This document shows, piece by piece, positions 23,354 through 32,358 of a stretch of 64,000 bases of DNA. Position numbers and translations under genes: made by a program. The notes under the pieces are model-generated. The model did no database searches, was not told the origin of the DNA, and saw only the letters and a list, made by a program, of their open reading frames with translations. Origin of the DNA: Paramacrobiotus metropolitanus (Eukaryota; Tardigrada; Eutardigrada; Parachela; Macrobiotidae). The stretch lies in contig NW_026570244.1 of NCBI RefSeq assembly GCF_019649055.1, forward strand, positions 62,001-126,000, read 5' to 3'. Within the stretch, counting starts at the first letter, position 1. Every line of letters starts with the position of its first letter.

Positions 23354-23465
23354 AAACTGTGTTAAGGAAAATGGCCTAGTACAAGCTTGTCCGGTAGTTT
23401 CCTACGTAAAGGTACAGCTAGCGCGAAGTTTGCGCTAATAACGATGGCCACTTCACTACGTTAAT
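23354..23465 (+). repeat. Repeat C, copy with TTAAGG end
   Basis: It starts 'ttaaggaaaatggcc' and shares 'gtacaagcttgtc', 'taaaggtacag', 'gcgcgaagtttgcgc' and 'atggccac..cactacgtt' with 4455-4560 or 11720-11830. Confidence 0.5.
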
Positions 23466-23529
23466 CAAATTGTGTAGATGCGCTCCGCAGTCAGATTGTC
23501 GCTTGCTGCACCGACCATTTTAAGCTTAA

Positions 23530-23700
23530 GCGTTTTACCAGAATTTTAAAGTGAGCTTCAAAATTTTTGAAATCATTTTAAAGTCGGAAAAAAATGCTAT
23601 GGATCTCAGTGTTCACTTTCGGCTGTATGGCCAGGCGTCTTTTACAGCAAAGTTTTGAGAAGATCGGATATTAACCACACTACTGGAACAAGTACATAAC
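23530..23700. mobile_element. Foldback element fragment FB3
   Basis: The centre palindrome ('aaaatttttgaaatcattttaaa') is followed by the right-arm sequence found in FB1 ('atgctatggatct', 'gttcactttcg', 'cttttacagc'). The left arm and termini are missing. Confidence 0.6.
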
Positions 23701-23797
23701 AACGCATTGACACGACTCACCCATAGGAAATTTATTCAGTAAAATTACCCGTTAACGGCTACAAATATTGTACATGAATATTTTCACAATCATAATA

Positions 23798-23958
23798 TTA
23801 AGGAAAATGGGCCGGTACGTGGTGTCAAAAATGGGACACATACGCTAAAACTTTGGCTTTCGCGCACTCCGAATAACTTTTTTGTAACACTTTATGTCAT
23901 TCTAAAGCTAACGAGTTATATATATTGTTCTGAAAACTGTACACGCGTGCAACATCCG
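23798..23958. mobile_element. Foldback element FB4, left part before LINE insertion
   Basis: It starts TTAAGGAAAATGGGCCGGTAC and follows FB1 base for base in outline up to CAACATCCG. The element then resumes at 25199-25400 after a 1240-bp LINE-B insertion. Confidence 0.82.
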
Positions 23959-25198
23959 CCCCAAAAATAATCTATATGCTGCGTTGCTGCAACGCGTGGA
24001 AATATCCCAACCTGCTTTATCAACTCGATGAGGCGCTGCGGATGTGCTTTCAAAACCTTTCAAATGTTCGCACGAACCACGATGACTACCCGTGTTGGCG
24101 CCAAGCATCGTTGCCCGTCAGTAGAGGAGGCATTGGCATCCGCCGATCGGAGGAATTATCTCTCCCAGCCTATTTGGCTTCGATTCACTCCGTTTCCGGC
24201 TTGGTGTCAGCGCTGCTTCCTACAAACGGAGCACTTATTAGTACCGAAGCCCAGGATTTATGGAAAGTAAAGGCCGCTCGAGCAGAAATTCCCGAATCTG
24301 CTTTCCGAAAGTCGCAGAAAGCATGGGATTTGCCTCTTTGTAATGTCTCATTAGCCGCTTTGTTAAACGTTTTTCAGAACGATGATGTCAACAAAGCCCG
24401 CCTACTCGCTCAGTCCAAACCTGAGGCCGGCATCTGGTTGAACGCGCTGCCGTCGGCCCACATCGGAAACTTGCTCGACGACGACACCCTAAAGATCAGC
24501 GTTGGGCTTCGATTGGGCGCAAAAATCTGTGAGCCACACCAGTGCCATAATTGCCATAGACCCGTGGATGGCTACGGACATCACGGGCTGTCATGCACCT
24601 TCTCTGCGGGTAGACATCCACGCCACGGTGGCTTGAACAATATCGTTTGCCGTGGGCTGGTGTCAGCTGGTGTGCCTGCCAAACTGGAACCTCGGGGAAC
24701 ATCCCACACGTCGGCTCGCCGTCCCGACGTCTGCACAACTTTCGCCTGGAAGCGCGGCATGTGTCTTGCTTGGGACGTGACATGTGTAGACACGGTCGCG
24801 GTTTCCCATCTCAAAGCCACCTCCACATGTGCGGGAGCGGCAGCGGTACAAGCCGAAGAGAAGAAATCGAGATTGTATTCCTACCTGGTCGGCCGTTACA
24901 TTTTTGCACCCATTGCCTTTGAAACGATGGGACCATGGGGACCCTCTGCTATTGCCATTGTCAAAGAATTAGGCAAAAGACTGCTGCTACATACCGGGGA
25001 GTCTCGCTCACACGAATTTCTGCGACAACGATTGTCGCTTGAAATTCAAAGAGGGAACGCGGCATCTGTACTCGGGACCGTTGGTGATGCAGATAAATTA
25101 AATGAGATTTATCTGTTGTAACTCTTTCTTGTATTACTCTATTATGTTTTGATACATTACGTTTTGTGTTCGATTTGACCAATAAAGATTTAAATCCT
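23959..25198 (+). mobile_element. LINE-B copy, 5'-truncated, inserted in FB4
   Basis: The insert is flanked by the target duplication CAACATCCG (23950-23958 and 25199-25207). Its 5' end is cut inside the reverse-transcriptase thumb. Its 3' end has an untranslated tail with CAATAAAGATT. The paralogous FB1 element (about 8318-8335) shows the uninterrupted target. Together with the copies at 7246 and 56059, this defines a family that inserts at unrelated sequences. Confidence 0.9.
23976..25121 (+). CDS. LINE-B reverse transcriptase C-terminal part with zinc finger and endonuclease-like motif
   Basis: The 381-residue open frame lacks the RT catalytic core. It contains a thumb-type segment (WRQASLPVSRGGIGIR, about 41-56), then a C-x2-C-x9-H-x3-C finger (C190, C193, H203, C207). 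An RHP/RHGG segment follows, then RPD (249-251) with WDVTCVD (265-271), and the conserved C-terminus EIQRGNAASVLGTV. A CCHC finger followed by PD...WDVT resembles the restriction-like endonuclease region of early-branching site-specific LINEs (R2/R4-like), but I cannot place the clade. It is intact only as a fragment, a non-autonomous retrocopy rather than a working gene. A TAA stop precedes the 3' UTR. Confidence 0.82.
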   Translation: MLRCCNAWKYPNLLYQLDEALRMCFQNLSNVRTNHDDYPCWRQASLPVSRGGIGIRRSEELSLPAYLASIHSVSGLVSALLPTNGALISTEAQDLWKVKAARAEIPESAFRKSQKAWDLPLCNVSLAALLNVFQNDDVNKARLLAQSKPEAGIWLNALPSAHIGNLLDDDTLKISVGLRLGAKICEPHQCHNCHRPVDGYGHHGLSCTFSAGRHPRHGGLNNIVCRGLVSAGVPAKLEPRGTSHTSARRPDVCTTFAWKRGMCLAWDVTCVDTVAVSHLKATSTCAGAAAVQAEEKKSRLYSYLVGRYIFAPIAFETMGPWGPSAIAIVKELGKRLLLHTGESRSHEFLRQRLSLEIQRGNAASVLGTVGDADKLNEIYLL

Positions 25199-25400
25199 CA
25201 ACATCCGGTATCCGTGGTATGGGCAAATAAAATGGGCGAAAAGTTTAAGTGCATTGCTCTTTTCTAAAAGTCATGGTGTTATCCTCTCTTCTTGAAACCG
25301 GCTGCAAAAAATACTGGGCCATAAATTCGAAAGTGAATCAATTTCAGATTCAGAGCATTTCGTCCGTTTTTAATTCCGATGTATAGCATTTCCGATTATC
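25199..25400. mobile_element. Foldback element FB4, continuation
   Basis: It resumes with CAACATCCGG and follows FB1 to the '(t)tcagattcagagcatttc' block. The right arm beyond the centre is lost or too diverged to trace. Confidence 0.75.
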
Positions 25401-25970
25401 CGTTTTTAAATGATTTCAGAAATTTTGAAATTTTTTTCCAAATTATGGGTAAGCATTATGAACATGAAATACATAGTACTATTATAAATTTCGGCTTTTT
25501 ATATTCTCAGCTGACCCGATTTTATTTTTTAAACGGTTTTCGAGGGTTTTTAATCCTGCACAATTGCACAACTACCACCGCATACATATTACACATTATA
25601 CGTTTATCACTATCGTACACAAAATGCGCTTCGCTAATTTAGCCTTCGGCAGAAATAGTAGCAAAACAACAGAGAAAACAAACAACAAAAACAAGCAGCT
25701 GTGTTATGTCACAGTAATTATATAATGCAGTTTACTAGACTGGCATCGTACCGCCGGTTTGTGGAATGTATTTAGCGTCCGAACACCATTCAAGCAAGCC
25801 AATTTTCTCAATGAACCAGCTACAGTTTTCGCCGGTTCGATGCAGCAACTTCTTCCTACAGTAACTTGTTTTTGTTGACTGTATTTTCATGAGTTTTATG
25901 ATGCTTCGGTTATTATACTTATAACCGATACTGATTGACTTGTTGTTCAAATCAGAAAGAAGGAAACATT
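25401..25970. other. Gene-free AT-rich stretch
   Basis: Nothing is supported here; this is upstream DNA of the cysteine-protein gene at 26074. A long minus-strand frame at 25735-26163 is antisense to that gene's first exon and shows no bias. Confidence 0.5.
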
Positions 25971-25977
25971 TTAGACA

Positions 25978-25985
25978 GTATAAAA
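25978..25985 (+). promoter_or_regulatory. TATA box of the 26-kb cysteine-protein gene
   Basis: GTATAAAAA is about 95 bases upstream of the start codon at 26074. The distance is the same as in the 14/17-kb genes. Confidence 0.6.
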
Positions 25986-26073
25986 ACCCAGCATCCCCTG
26001 GCAGTGTTATCCAGCCGTCTTTAAGTAATCTGAAAATCAAGTTTTTTGCCCGAGTGTTTCGATAACCATCAGC

Positions 26074-26451
26074 ATGGACCGTTTCCTGGCTAGTGCTGCT
26101 CTCTGCGTGGTCGTGTTCGTCGCACTGGTCGTGGATGTCGTGTCCATCTTGATCTTCTAGCATTTCTGCGCGCGCAGAAGTGCGAGAAGATTAAGATGGA
26201 CACAGACAAGAATCCCTCCTTCAAGAACACAGCGCCGGCCGTCTGCGCAAGAACGCGGCGCGCTGGGTCAACAAGGAGGTGGCGTGCCAGAGCGCCGGTG
26301 ACTGTCCCCAACCGGCCGGCTCCTTCCAGTGTGTCGCCGCCGAGATCGACGTCCACAACTGCAGCGAGCAGGATATTGTCGATCTGGCCACGTTCAAGCA
26401 GGTCAACCTCAAGAAGAACACTAACGGTGTCATGTGCTGCGCCCAGAAATG
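26074..26451 (+). pseudogene. Second secreted cysteine-protein gene, with two frame breaks
   Basis: The ATG at 26074 (context agcATGG) opens a strong signal peptide (MDRFLASAALCVVVFVALVV) that stops at 26158. Coding signal continues in a second frame (about 26163-26230; QKCEKIKMDTDKNPSF). It then moves to a third frame from about 26230 to the TGA at 26449-26451. That frame contains VACQSAGDCPQPAGSFQCV and ends VMCCAQK. At least six cysteines occur after the signal. Codons are G/C-ending as in other host exons. Each step is a one-base deletion or two-base insertion. A very short intron ending in cttctag (26160) could explain the first break but has no good donor. The choice is between a young pseudogene and base-call errors. 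There is no sequence kinship with the 99-residue family beyond architecture. Confidence 0.65.
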
Positions 26452-26584
26452 ACCGGATCCCGCCCACTGACCGATCGGAATGCGGAAACGGTCGGCACAA
26501 TAATGTGTGTGACCGCTGAGCGTTACGCCGACAACCGGCCGGCATCGCCAGCCAACGAAGCATTAATACCCGAGAAATGGATCG

Positions 26585-27300
26585 ACTAGATCACACAACC
26601 GGCAAACCTGACCGATATTCGCCTCTTTATCAACCGAAGCGTAGCGAAGGTCCTCTATGTTGAAATGTTCAGCGTTCATGAAAAATGTGGTGTCTGTGCC
26701 ATCTAATGCACATATGCGCGGCCTTTCCACTGTCAAATGCACATGTGCGCGCTGGCCGTATATACTCAAGGCGCGCGCGTGCAAAATGTGGTGTCTGTCG
26801 GTCACCGCCATCTAATGCACATATGCGCGGCCTTTCCACTGTCAAATGCACATGTGCGCGCTGGCCGTATATACTCAAGGCGCGCGCGTGCAAAATGTGG
26901 TGTCTCTCGGTCACCGCCATCTAATGCACATATGCGCGGCCTTTCCACTGTCAAATGCACATGTGCGCGCTGGCCGTATATACTCAAGGCGCGCCACGTG
27001 CAAAATGTGGTGTCTGTCGGTCACCGCCATCTAATGCACATATGCGCGGCATTCCCACTGTCAAATGCGAATGTGCGCGCTGGCCGTATATACTCAAGGC
27101 GCGCGCGTGCAAAATGTGGTGTCAGTCGGTCCCCGCCATCTAATGCATACTGCATACAAACTCAGCAACCGCCATTTATTGCAAACTTTTGCGGTTACCA
27201 CATCCTGTGAAATGCACACATGCACGGTCACCCTATTATCAAATAAAAAAATGCTGGCTGGTCGTATATACTCGGGCCGCGTGTAAAATGTGGTGTCCGC
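26585..27300 (+). repeat. 109-bp tandem minisatellite with unique shoulder, copy 1
   Basis: Units of 109-110 bp start 'catctaatgcacatatgcgcgg' at about 26699, 26809, 26918, 27027 and 27136, nearly identical for four units and then degraded. Each unit has ATATACTCAAGGCGCGC and GTGTCNGTCGGTCACCGCC. The left shoulder (26585-26680) includes 'ccgaagcgtagcgaaggtcctctatgtt', which also borders the array at 54190-54610 in reverse orientation. The family is therefore dispersed and probably mobile. Reading frames through the array are by-products. Confidence 0.85.
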
Positions 27301-27572
27301 TGGTCACCATCTCTAGTTACAAGGTGTTCGTAGGCGCGATACTGGTATAAAAATGCTGTGCTGGCTACCGGCGTTTCAGAGTATGATATATGAAAATTCA
27401 AGGTAAGCATTTTGTATTCCTGTCATTGCACCATACGTAAACCATTGTGTTTGTCCATCGGTCACCGCCACCTTTCATAAAAAGGTTAAAAAAAATTTAT
27501 TAACGTATTCCGTGCGACACGATGGCAGTTTCCGGCTACAGCCGGCAAATGCGGCGCACGTGAGCCCCGGGG
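27301..27572. other. Short gene-free stretch
   Basis: No feature is recognised between the minisatellite and foldback element FB5. Confidence 0.5.
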
Positions 27573-27831
27573 TCAAGGGATTTGGCCCGGTACCTAGGGC
27601 TAAAATCGTGTACATTGACGGGAATATTCGCTTTCGCGCACTTCCAAACACTTATTTGGGTTACTGTTTTACACTGTGTAGCCAAATGATTGGTGTACAT
27701 AGGCGTGAAATCCGTTTTCGCGCGCAACATCCGGTTGCGGAGTTATGAGGGTAACAAAATTCCAAAAAGTTTAAATGCATTCAGGTGTACCAAAAGTCTC
27801 ATTATGGACCGATCCCTTTCGAATTTTGCAC
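27573..27831. mobile_element. Foldback element FB5, left part
   Basis: It starts TCAAGGGATTTGGCCCGGTAC (a TTAA variant). The arm is followed to ...TTTTGCAC, where the PAT-like retroelement is inserted. The element resumes at 32783 and ends TCCCTTGA at 33208. Arms on both sides are reverse complements. Confidence 0.85.
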
Positions 27832-27833
27832 AT

Positions 27834-27973
27834 TATTGTATCGCGTACGCAGAAGCAACAAACAACACGACGGTTTTTTCTCTCGTTCGGCATTTAATTC
27901 TGAGCATATGAAATACCATACAAAAAACAACAAAACAGGGCGGTTGTACCGAGGGTGCAACCGGAAACCTCCA
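27834..27973 (-). repeat. PAT-like element repeat B, outer copy
   Basis: This is a 140-bp sequence identical to 28224-28363. It starts TATTGTATCGCG at the outer junction with FB5. Confidence 0.93.
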
Positions 27974-28008
27974 CACCAGTGGACATTGGTAAGGGAGGGA
28001 TGGCGGGA

Positions 28009-28223
28009 AGATCAAAAACTAGCACTCTACGCTGCGGTATCAATGTCTCTAGGACTATAACTTGGCAGCGCAAAACCAAACTAAAAGATCGTTGAGAGGG
28101 AAACTTCCCCGAGCGGATATTTATATGGTCTTCCCTGGGGCGGAGCATAATCCTGCACTCCCAGATGACCAATGGCTACACGCTGCCAATAATTGCACAG
28201 GTTACGCAGTAACCTTTGGCTAT
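28009..28223 (-). repeat. PAT-like element repeat A, internal copy
   Basis: This is a 215-bp sequence identical to 32568-32782. It abuts repeat B at 28222-28224, recreating the circle junction. A 35-base unique spacer (27974-28008) separates it from the outer B. Confidence 0.93.
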
Positions 28224-28363
28224 TATTGTATCGCGTACGCAGAAGCAACAAACAACACGACGGTTTTTTCTCTCGTTCGGCATTTAATTCTGAGCATATG
28301 AAATACCATACAAAAAACAACAAAACAGGGCGGTTGTACCGAGGGTGCAACCGGAAACCTCCA
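28224..28363 (-). repeat. PAT-like element repeat B, inner copy
   Basis: Identical 140-bp partner of 27834-27973, located just after the recombinase gene on the coding strand. Confidence 0.93.
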
Positions 28364-28403
28364 AAACGCCCAGAGAACAAAGAAAAACACAAACCAAACC
28401 AGT

Positions 28404-29377
28404 TCAGGAGAGATGAGACGATATGATGGTGGAGAACTGTAGCCGTAAGTCGAAATCCCGTGATACATAGCGTTCAAAGCAGCGGCTTCTCCAGTTGCCT
28501 TGCGCCTTCAGTACATCTGCGGGTACATCCAGTGAATGGGCATAGGTTGCTGCGCCCCGCCGAAAGGAGTGTGCAGATACATTTGTTGTTGGTAGGCCGG
28601 CATGGCGTAAGGCTGTCCGTAAAAGTGAGTTGAACCTACTGGCGGACAAAGCAACAACGGAATTATGACGAATATAAGACAATAATGCGCGGTCTGGGGA
28701 GAAAGGCAGCTTAGTAACCGCAGTATTAATCGCATTAGTTGGACACAACGGATGTGATGCGGGCAATTTGGAATCGGAATGCGTACCGTGCAGCTTTTAA
28801 ACTTATTAGTTTTAAGCTGTTTTACCGTGAGCTCTGTCACGTTTTTGCCGAAATTTACATCACCCATTGTTAAGTGCAACCCACGATCATTAAAAAATAA
28901 ATTGGACGATCGTAACAGGGAAAAGAATGCAATTAAGCAAGCTGCCCAAAAGCAATAGCGAACACGTCGGGGCAATTTAGTCAGCTGGTTATGTATTGCA
29001 TAGAGATCGTCTACTGTTATTGTGCGCCGCCGTAGTGGGAGTTCACAGCGCTGCCGCTGAACTCCACGTAACGCGCGTTTGATTGTAAAATGCGTTAAAT
29101 TCGGCGAATCATAGCCGTGGAAATTATGATAAGCAGCTACACTGTTAATGTAATTAATTATGGAAGTATACTGTAGCATGCGAGAAAGGTACGATATATA
29201 TAAGCATACGGTGTGGACCGAAGACGGTAATGCCCGTAAGTTATGAACGCGGCAAAAATTTTCAAAACGGCGCCACTGAGAAAAACGGGTGCGCTGCGTG
29301 GTGCTCGCCATCCCATGCATCTGCAAATCCTTCAATCGTTGTTCCAGATACTGGGTTTGGGTAGCTACGAAGAACAT
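28404..29377 (-). pseudogene. DIRS tyrosine recombinase, one frameshift
   Basis: The first frame (29377 to about 28765) carries the N-terminal core-binding region and the first catalytic Arg in LIAFFSLLRSSNLF (R155). Coding then shifts near 28751-28766 into another frame ending at 28404. That frame contains SAHSFRRG (H-x2-R; residues 66-69 of the second frame), a GNW in place of GHW (residues 90-92), and the nucleophile Tyr in ERY (residue 100). All catalytic residues of a DIRS-type recombinase are present, but in two frames. After the shift the first frame runs on for about 80 meaningless residues. The enzyme would integrate the circular element. The frameshift may be a real lesion or a sequence error. 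It overlaps the end of the RNase H frame by about 115 bp. Confidence 0.85.
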
Positions 29378-30020
29378 TTTGCGGTAAGCTCGGACCAGGG
29401 AATGGCTTCAAAAAACTTTGCAAAAACCGGTTTACGTGAATAGAGGATTCACTTAACGGACTTAGCGCGTCTGCTAATACATTTGTGACACCCGCTGAAT
29501 GTACAGCCGCGACGCGAAAATTAAATTTTAAACTGGCGTAGTAAACTGCTTTTAACCAGAGTAAAGCTTCAGCATTTTTTGTGCTACCTCTATTTATAAA
29601 GGCGACAGTCTGGGTGTTATCGCTGAGAATCAGAACTTTGGAGCCAGAGAAATACTGTGCCCATACCAGCACCGGAAGACATGCTGCGATTAGCTCTAAA
29701 AAGTTTATATTTTTGCGCAACGCAGGGCTAATTTTTGGTGAAAGCATCCAATTGCTCTTAAAGCCAGTTGGAATAGCTGACTCCATAATATCTGCCCAAC
29801 AACCTGCTAACCAGCGGCCGTTAAACACTGCGCCGAAGCCGGAAAACGATGCGTCGGTGGAGATCGTCATAATAGGCCAAATTTTTCCCAACGTAATTGG
29901 GCATAAACCATTGACCGTAGATGAAAACTTGTACCACCAAATTAACTCTTTACGAAGAAGTTTTGTTAACCTTAGGTGGTCACAAGGACGTTGAAGCTTA
30001 GCGATGCAGTCATAAAACAT
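29262..30020 (-). CDS. DIRS RNase H domain
   Basis: The 252-residue frame continues the RT after a frameshift. Acidic active-site motifs are visible in order: STDASFSGFG (D56), FLELIAA (E at about 109), LSDNTQ (D at about 133) and NVLADALS (D at about 174). The first residues match the RT-to-RNase-H connection. It degrades the RNA strand during reverse transcription. The 3' end overlaps the recombinase start in another frame, normal for this element class. Confidence 0.85.
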   Translation of the reverse strand: MFYDCIAKLQRPCDHLRLTKLLRKELIWWYKFSSTVNGLCPITLGKIWPIMTISTDASFSGFGAVFNGRWLAGCWADIMESAIPTGFKSNWMLSPKISPALRKNINFLELIAACLPVLVWAQYFSGSKVLILSDNTQTVAFINRGSTKNAEALLWLKAVYYASLKFNFRVAAVHSAGVTNVLADALSPLSESSIHVNRFLQSFLKPFPGPSLPQNVLRSYPNPVSGTTIEGFADAWDGEHHAAHPFFSVAPF

Positions 30021-30051
30021 ACGCGCAAACGTTCTGGCGCCATAGATAGCT

Positions 30052-31173
30052 TTACTTGCAAAGCCATGTGGCCGGCAATAATCTGTAGCTCTTTTTTGTC
30101 AGCTTCTGCTTTAAAGAGTACGATTTTGCCAAATCTGTTAAAGCTGCTATTTTATCAGCCGGTAACTCTAGACGCTCATTGATCGAATCAATGATGTAGC
30201 CCAAGAATTGTACACGGTGAGTAGCGGTTACAATTTTTTCTGCTTTAACTTCAAAACCTAGCGACAATAGCAGGTTTATCAAATCCCGCTGGGCTGCTTG
30301 GCAAGCTTCAAGTGTGAAAGCTATTATTAAAAAATCATCTAAATACGCAATAACGAAATGCCCACGTCGTTGCATCATGCGTACAATCGATTTCGAGATA
30401 CGATTGAATATGTGTGGAGCATTGGAAAGACCAAAACAAAGGAAATTGTCAACGAAATAACTTTCCTCTTCGCCTTCAAACTGCCACTTAAACCCTTGTA
30501 ACTGCCGATGTGCCGGATACACCGGCACCCAGCGGTATGCTGACTTAATATCAGTAACCGCAAAATAACAGCCCGGCTTAGCCATTTCAAGTACGAGATC
30601 GATAGAATCAAATGAGAAAGATTCTACCTCAATGTACGAGTTTAATGAGCAATCAAATGGCCGGCTGCAATCAGTGATCGGCCTGGGAATTAATGATCCC
30701 TTCTTGGGAACGGCGCCAATAGCATGCACGCGAATTGGTTTATGAGCTTGTTTTGATAAACGTCCCATATTCATCTCTTCGCGAAAAAGTTTGTCAAGCA
30801 GAGGCTTAGTGCTATCATTCAAGGCGCTCACATAATTAGCACAAGAAGCCGGTACAATAACATCAATATCAGACACCAGCTTGAAGCCTTCTGCAATACC
30901 CATTAAGATAAAGACATCATCTTCGTCGCAGTGCAGTTCTCTCTCCCAGACACTAAGTGAACGGGTTAGAGAACACCTGTGAAGGAGATCTCTGTCAACA
31001 GCCACAGCCTTGCCGCCAATTAACAAAGATGGTGCGTTAATTTCGGCGGCAAGGGGTAAATCTTTACATGTGACTGGGACCGGCGTTGCGATTGTTTGCG
31101 CTTTACATGTGACTGGGACCGGCGTTGCGATTGTTTGCGCTTCTACCACAGTTAACTTCGGTGGTTGGTACAA
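30052..31173 (-). CDS. DIRS reverse transcriptase, frame broken near its end
   Basis: The 373-residue frame shows RT motifs: PKKGSLIPRPITDCSRP (about 156-172), the first catalytic Asp in VTDIKSAYRW (D208), FGLSNAPHIF (248-256), and the YLDD box (277-280). The last dozen codons are out of frame. The expected reading resumes after a shift in the T6 run at 30092-30097 and shifts again before the RNase H frame. The N-terminus contains an in-frame tandem duplication of 39 bp encoding AQTIATPVPVTCK twice. The true start is uncertain because RT in these elements may be translated by shift or re-initiation after gag (115-bp gap). Confidence 0.88.
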   Translation of the reverse strand: MYQPPKLTVVEAQTIATPVPVTCKAQTIATPVPVTCKDLPLAAEINAPSLLIGGKAVAVDRDLLHRCSLTRSLSVWERELHCDEDDVFILMGIAEGFKLVSDIDVIVPASCANYVSALNDSTKPLLDKLFREEMNMGRLSKQAHKPIRVHAIGAVPKKGSLIPRPITDCSRPFDCSLNSYIEVESFSFDSIDLVLEMAKPGCYFAVTDIKSAYRWVPVYPAHRQLQGFKWQFEGEEESYFVDNFLCFGLSNAPHIFNRISKSIVRMMQRRGHFVIAYLDDFLIIAFTLEACQAAQRDLINLLLSLGFEVKAEKIVTATHRVQFLGYIIDSINERLELPADKIAALTDLAKSYSLKQKLTKKSYRLLPATWLCK

Positions 31174-31287
31174 GGCACACGTGTGGGAAGCCGGAACACG
31201 TGTTTGCTGTGCAGCGGTTATCTTGCCACAAAAGCAACATGCATGCCGGTACCGCTTTGGTGGTTTATAGGGACGAAAAAGCTGCTT

Positions 31288-32358
31288 TTAATAATTTTGG
31301 TATTTTCTTCGTTCCTTCGTGTTTTGCGTGAAAAATTTGTCACACAACATAGCACGTTCCTGCACGTTAGAAAGGTCAAACTTTTCAAAATCTGCCTGAC
31401 GGCGAAATTCATCGTCAAATTTTAAAACTGATTCATCGTTGTAGTCGCGATAGCGCACCGTCAGAAATTCAAGATATTCGAGATATTCTTCGAGAGATTT
31501 CTGGTACACGCCCGACACTGTTCTGGCTAATCGTAATGCGGTCCGCATACTGTACACCAGAAACTCAGAAAAAGACAAATCAGTAGGCGTCGGTCGACGC
31601 TTTTTGCCATTAGCGTTTACCTTGTACGGCGCCTGATGGTGCGGCCGTGGTAGGTTACGCGCATGCGAAGAAAGCTTTGTGTATCTACTCCGCGACTCGG
31701 AACGAGTATGTGAACGTGATACAGAGCGGCTAACGGAAGACTCACCCGATGAAGACTGGTCCGAGTGGTGACGGTGGTTTTCATTGTGGTGACGTGGCTG
31801 GCCGTTGTGGTGACGATGCTGCTCGCTGTGACGGCTTGGTTGAGAGCTCTGATGACGGCTACGCCCGCGATGACCACCGCGTCCGGATCCACGAGAGGCA
31901 GCAGAGTGATGGCTGGAGCGATGCCCTTGTTGGCGGCTTTTATTGATCACGTCCCGCGCATCCCGTACCGGAAGGGAATCAGCGATGAAAATCTCAATGG
32001 CAGTCTGATCGGCGTGGTGGTTAATAAATTGCAAATTGCCCGGAAACCGTTGGCTTTTGCCCAGCATGAGTAGTTTCGCAACCGTGGTATAACCTGCGGA
32101 GTTCAACAGCTGAATAGTTTCGGTGGTTAAACTGAGGCTATCCTTCAACTGGTCAAGTCCGGCGATGGCGTACAACGACTCTGGGCTAGAGCTGGTTTCC
32201 GGGGCGGCTTCGGGCGGGGCTGGAGAGTTGAGGTTGAAATGACCATATAGGCGCTGAAGAAGATCACTGCGGACACCATCCACTTCGAGGCCTGCCTTGC
32301 GGCATTCCTCCTTGAGCTCAGGCACCTTTAACTTCTTCAAGGCCGTTTTGGAAGACAT
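31288..32358 (-). CDS. DIRS gag-like protein with SAP domain
   Basis: The 356-residue protein starts MSSKTALKKLKVPELKEEC. Residues about 8-42 fit a SAP motif (LKVPELKEEC..AGLEVDGVRSDLLQRL), a helix-turn-helix fold known to bind A/T-rich DNA. A His/Ser/Arg-rich low-complexity region follows (about 145-235, RH.. repeats, then SRSxSRS). A C-terminal helical region with many Tyr, Arg and Phe residues ends the protein. Position upstream of RT identifies it as gag. The SAP domain suggests it binds element DNA or chromatin, which is inference. The start codon lies 210 bases inside repeat A's boundary. Confidence 0.82.
   Translation of the reverse strand: MSSKTALKKLKVPELKEECRKAGLEVDGVRSDLLQRLYGHFNLNSPAPPEAAPETSSSPESLYAIAGLDQLKDSLSLTTETIQLLNSAGYTTVAKLLMLGKSQRFPGNLQFINHHADQTAIEIFIADSLPVRDARDVINKSRQQGHRSSHHSAASRGSGRGGHRGRSRHQSSQPSRHSEQHRHHNGQPRHHNENHRHHSDQSSSGESSVSRSVSRSHTRSESRSRYTKLSSHARNLPRPHHQAPYKVNANGKKRRPTPTDLSFSEFLVYSMRTALRLARTVSGVYQKSLEEYLEYLEFLTVRYRDYNDESVLKFDDEFRRQADFEKFDLSNVQERAMLCDKFFTQNTKERRKYQNY

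Noticed and set aside
25735-26163. 142-codon minus-strand frame
   Set aside because: Antisense to the TATA-driven cysteine-protein gene and its leader; composition is not coding-like.
26699-27150. Regular repeats considered as a CRISPR array
   Set aside because: Units are 109 bp tandem copies without unique spacers, in a eukaryotic context.
26737-27286. Several overlapping frames up to 157 codons on both strands
   Set aside because: By-products of the 109-bp tandem repeat; the same peptide recurs each unit and shifts frame with unit length.
31617-31946. Frames on both strands overlapping the His/Arg-rich part of gag
   Set aside because: Shadows of low-complexity coding sequence in the DIRS gag.
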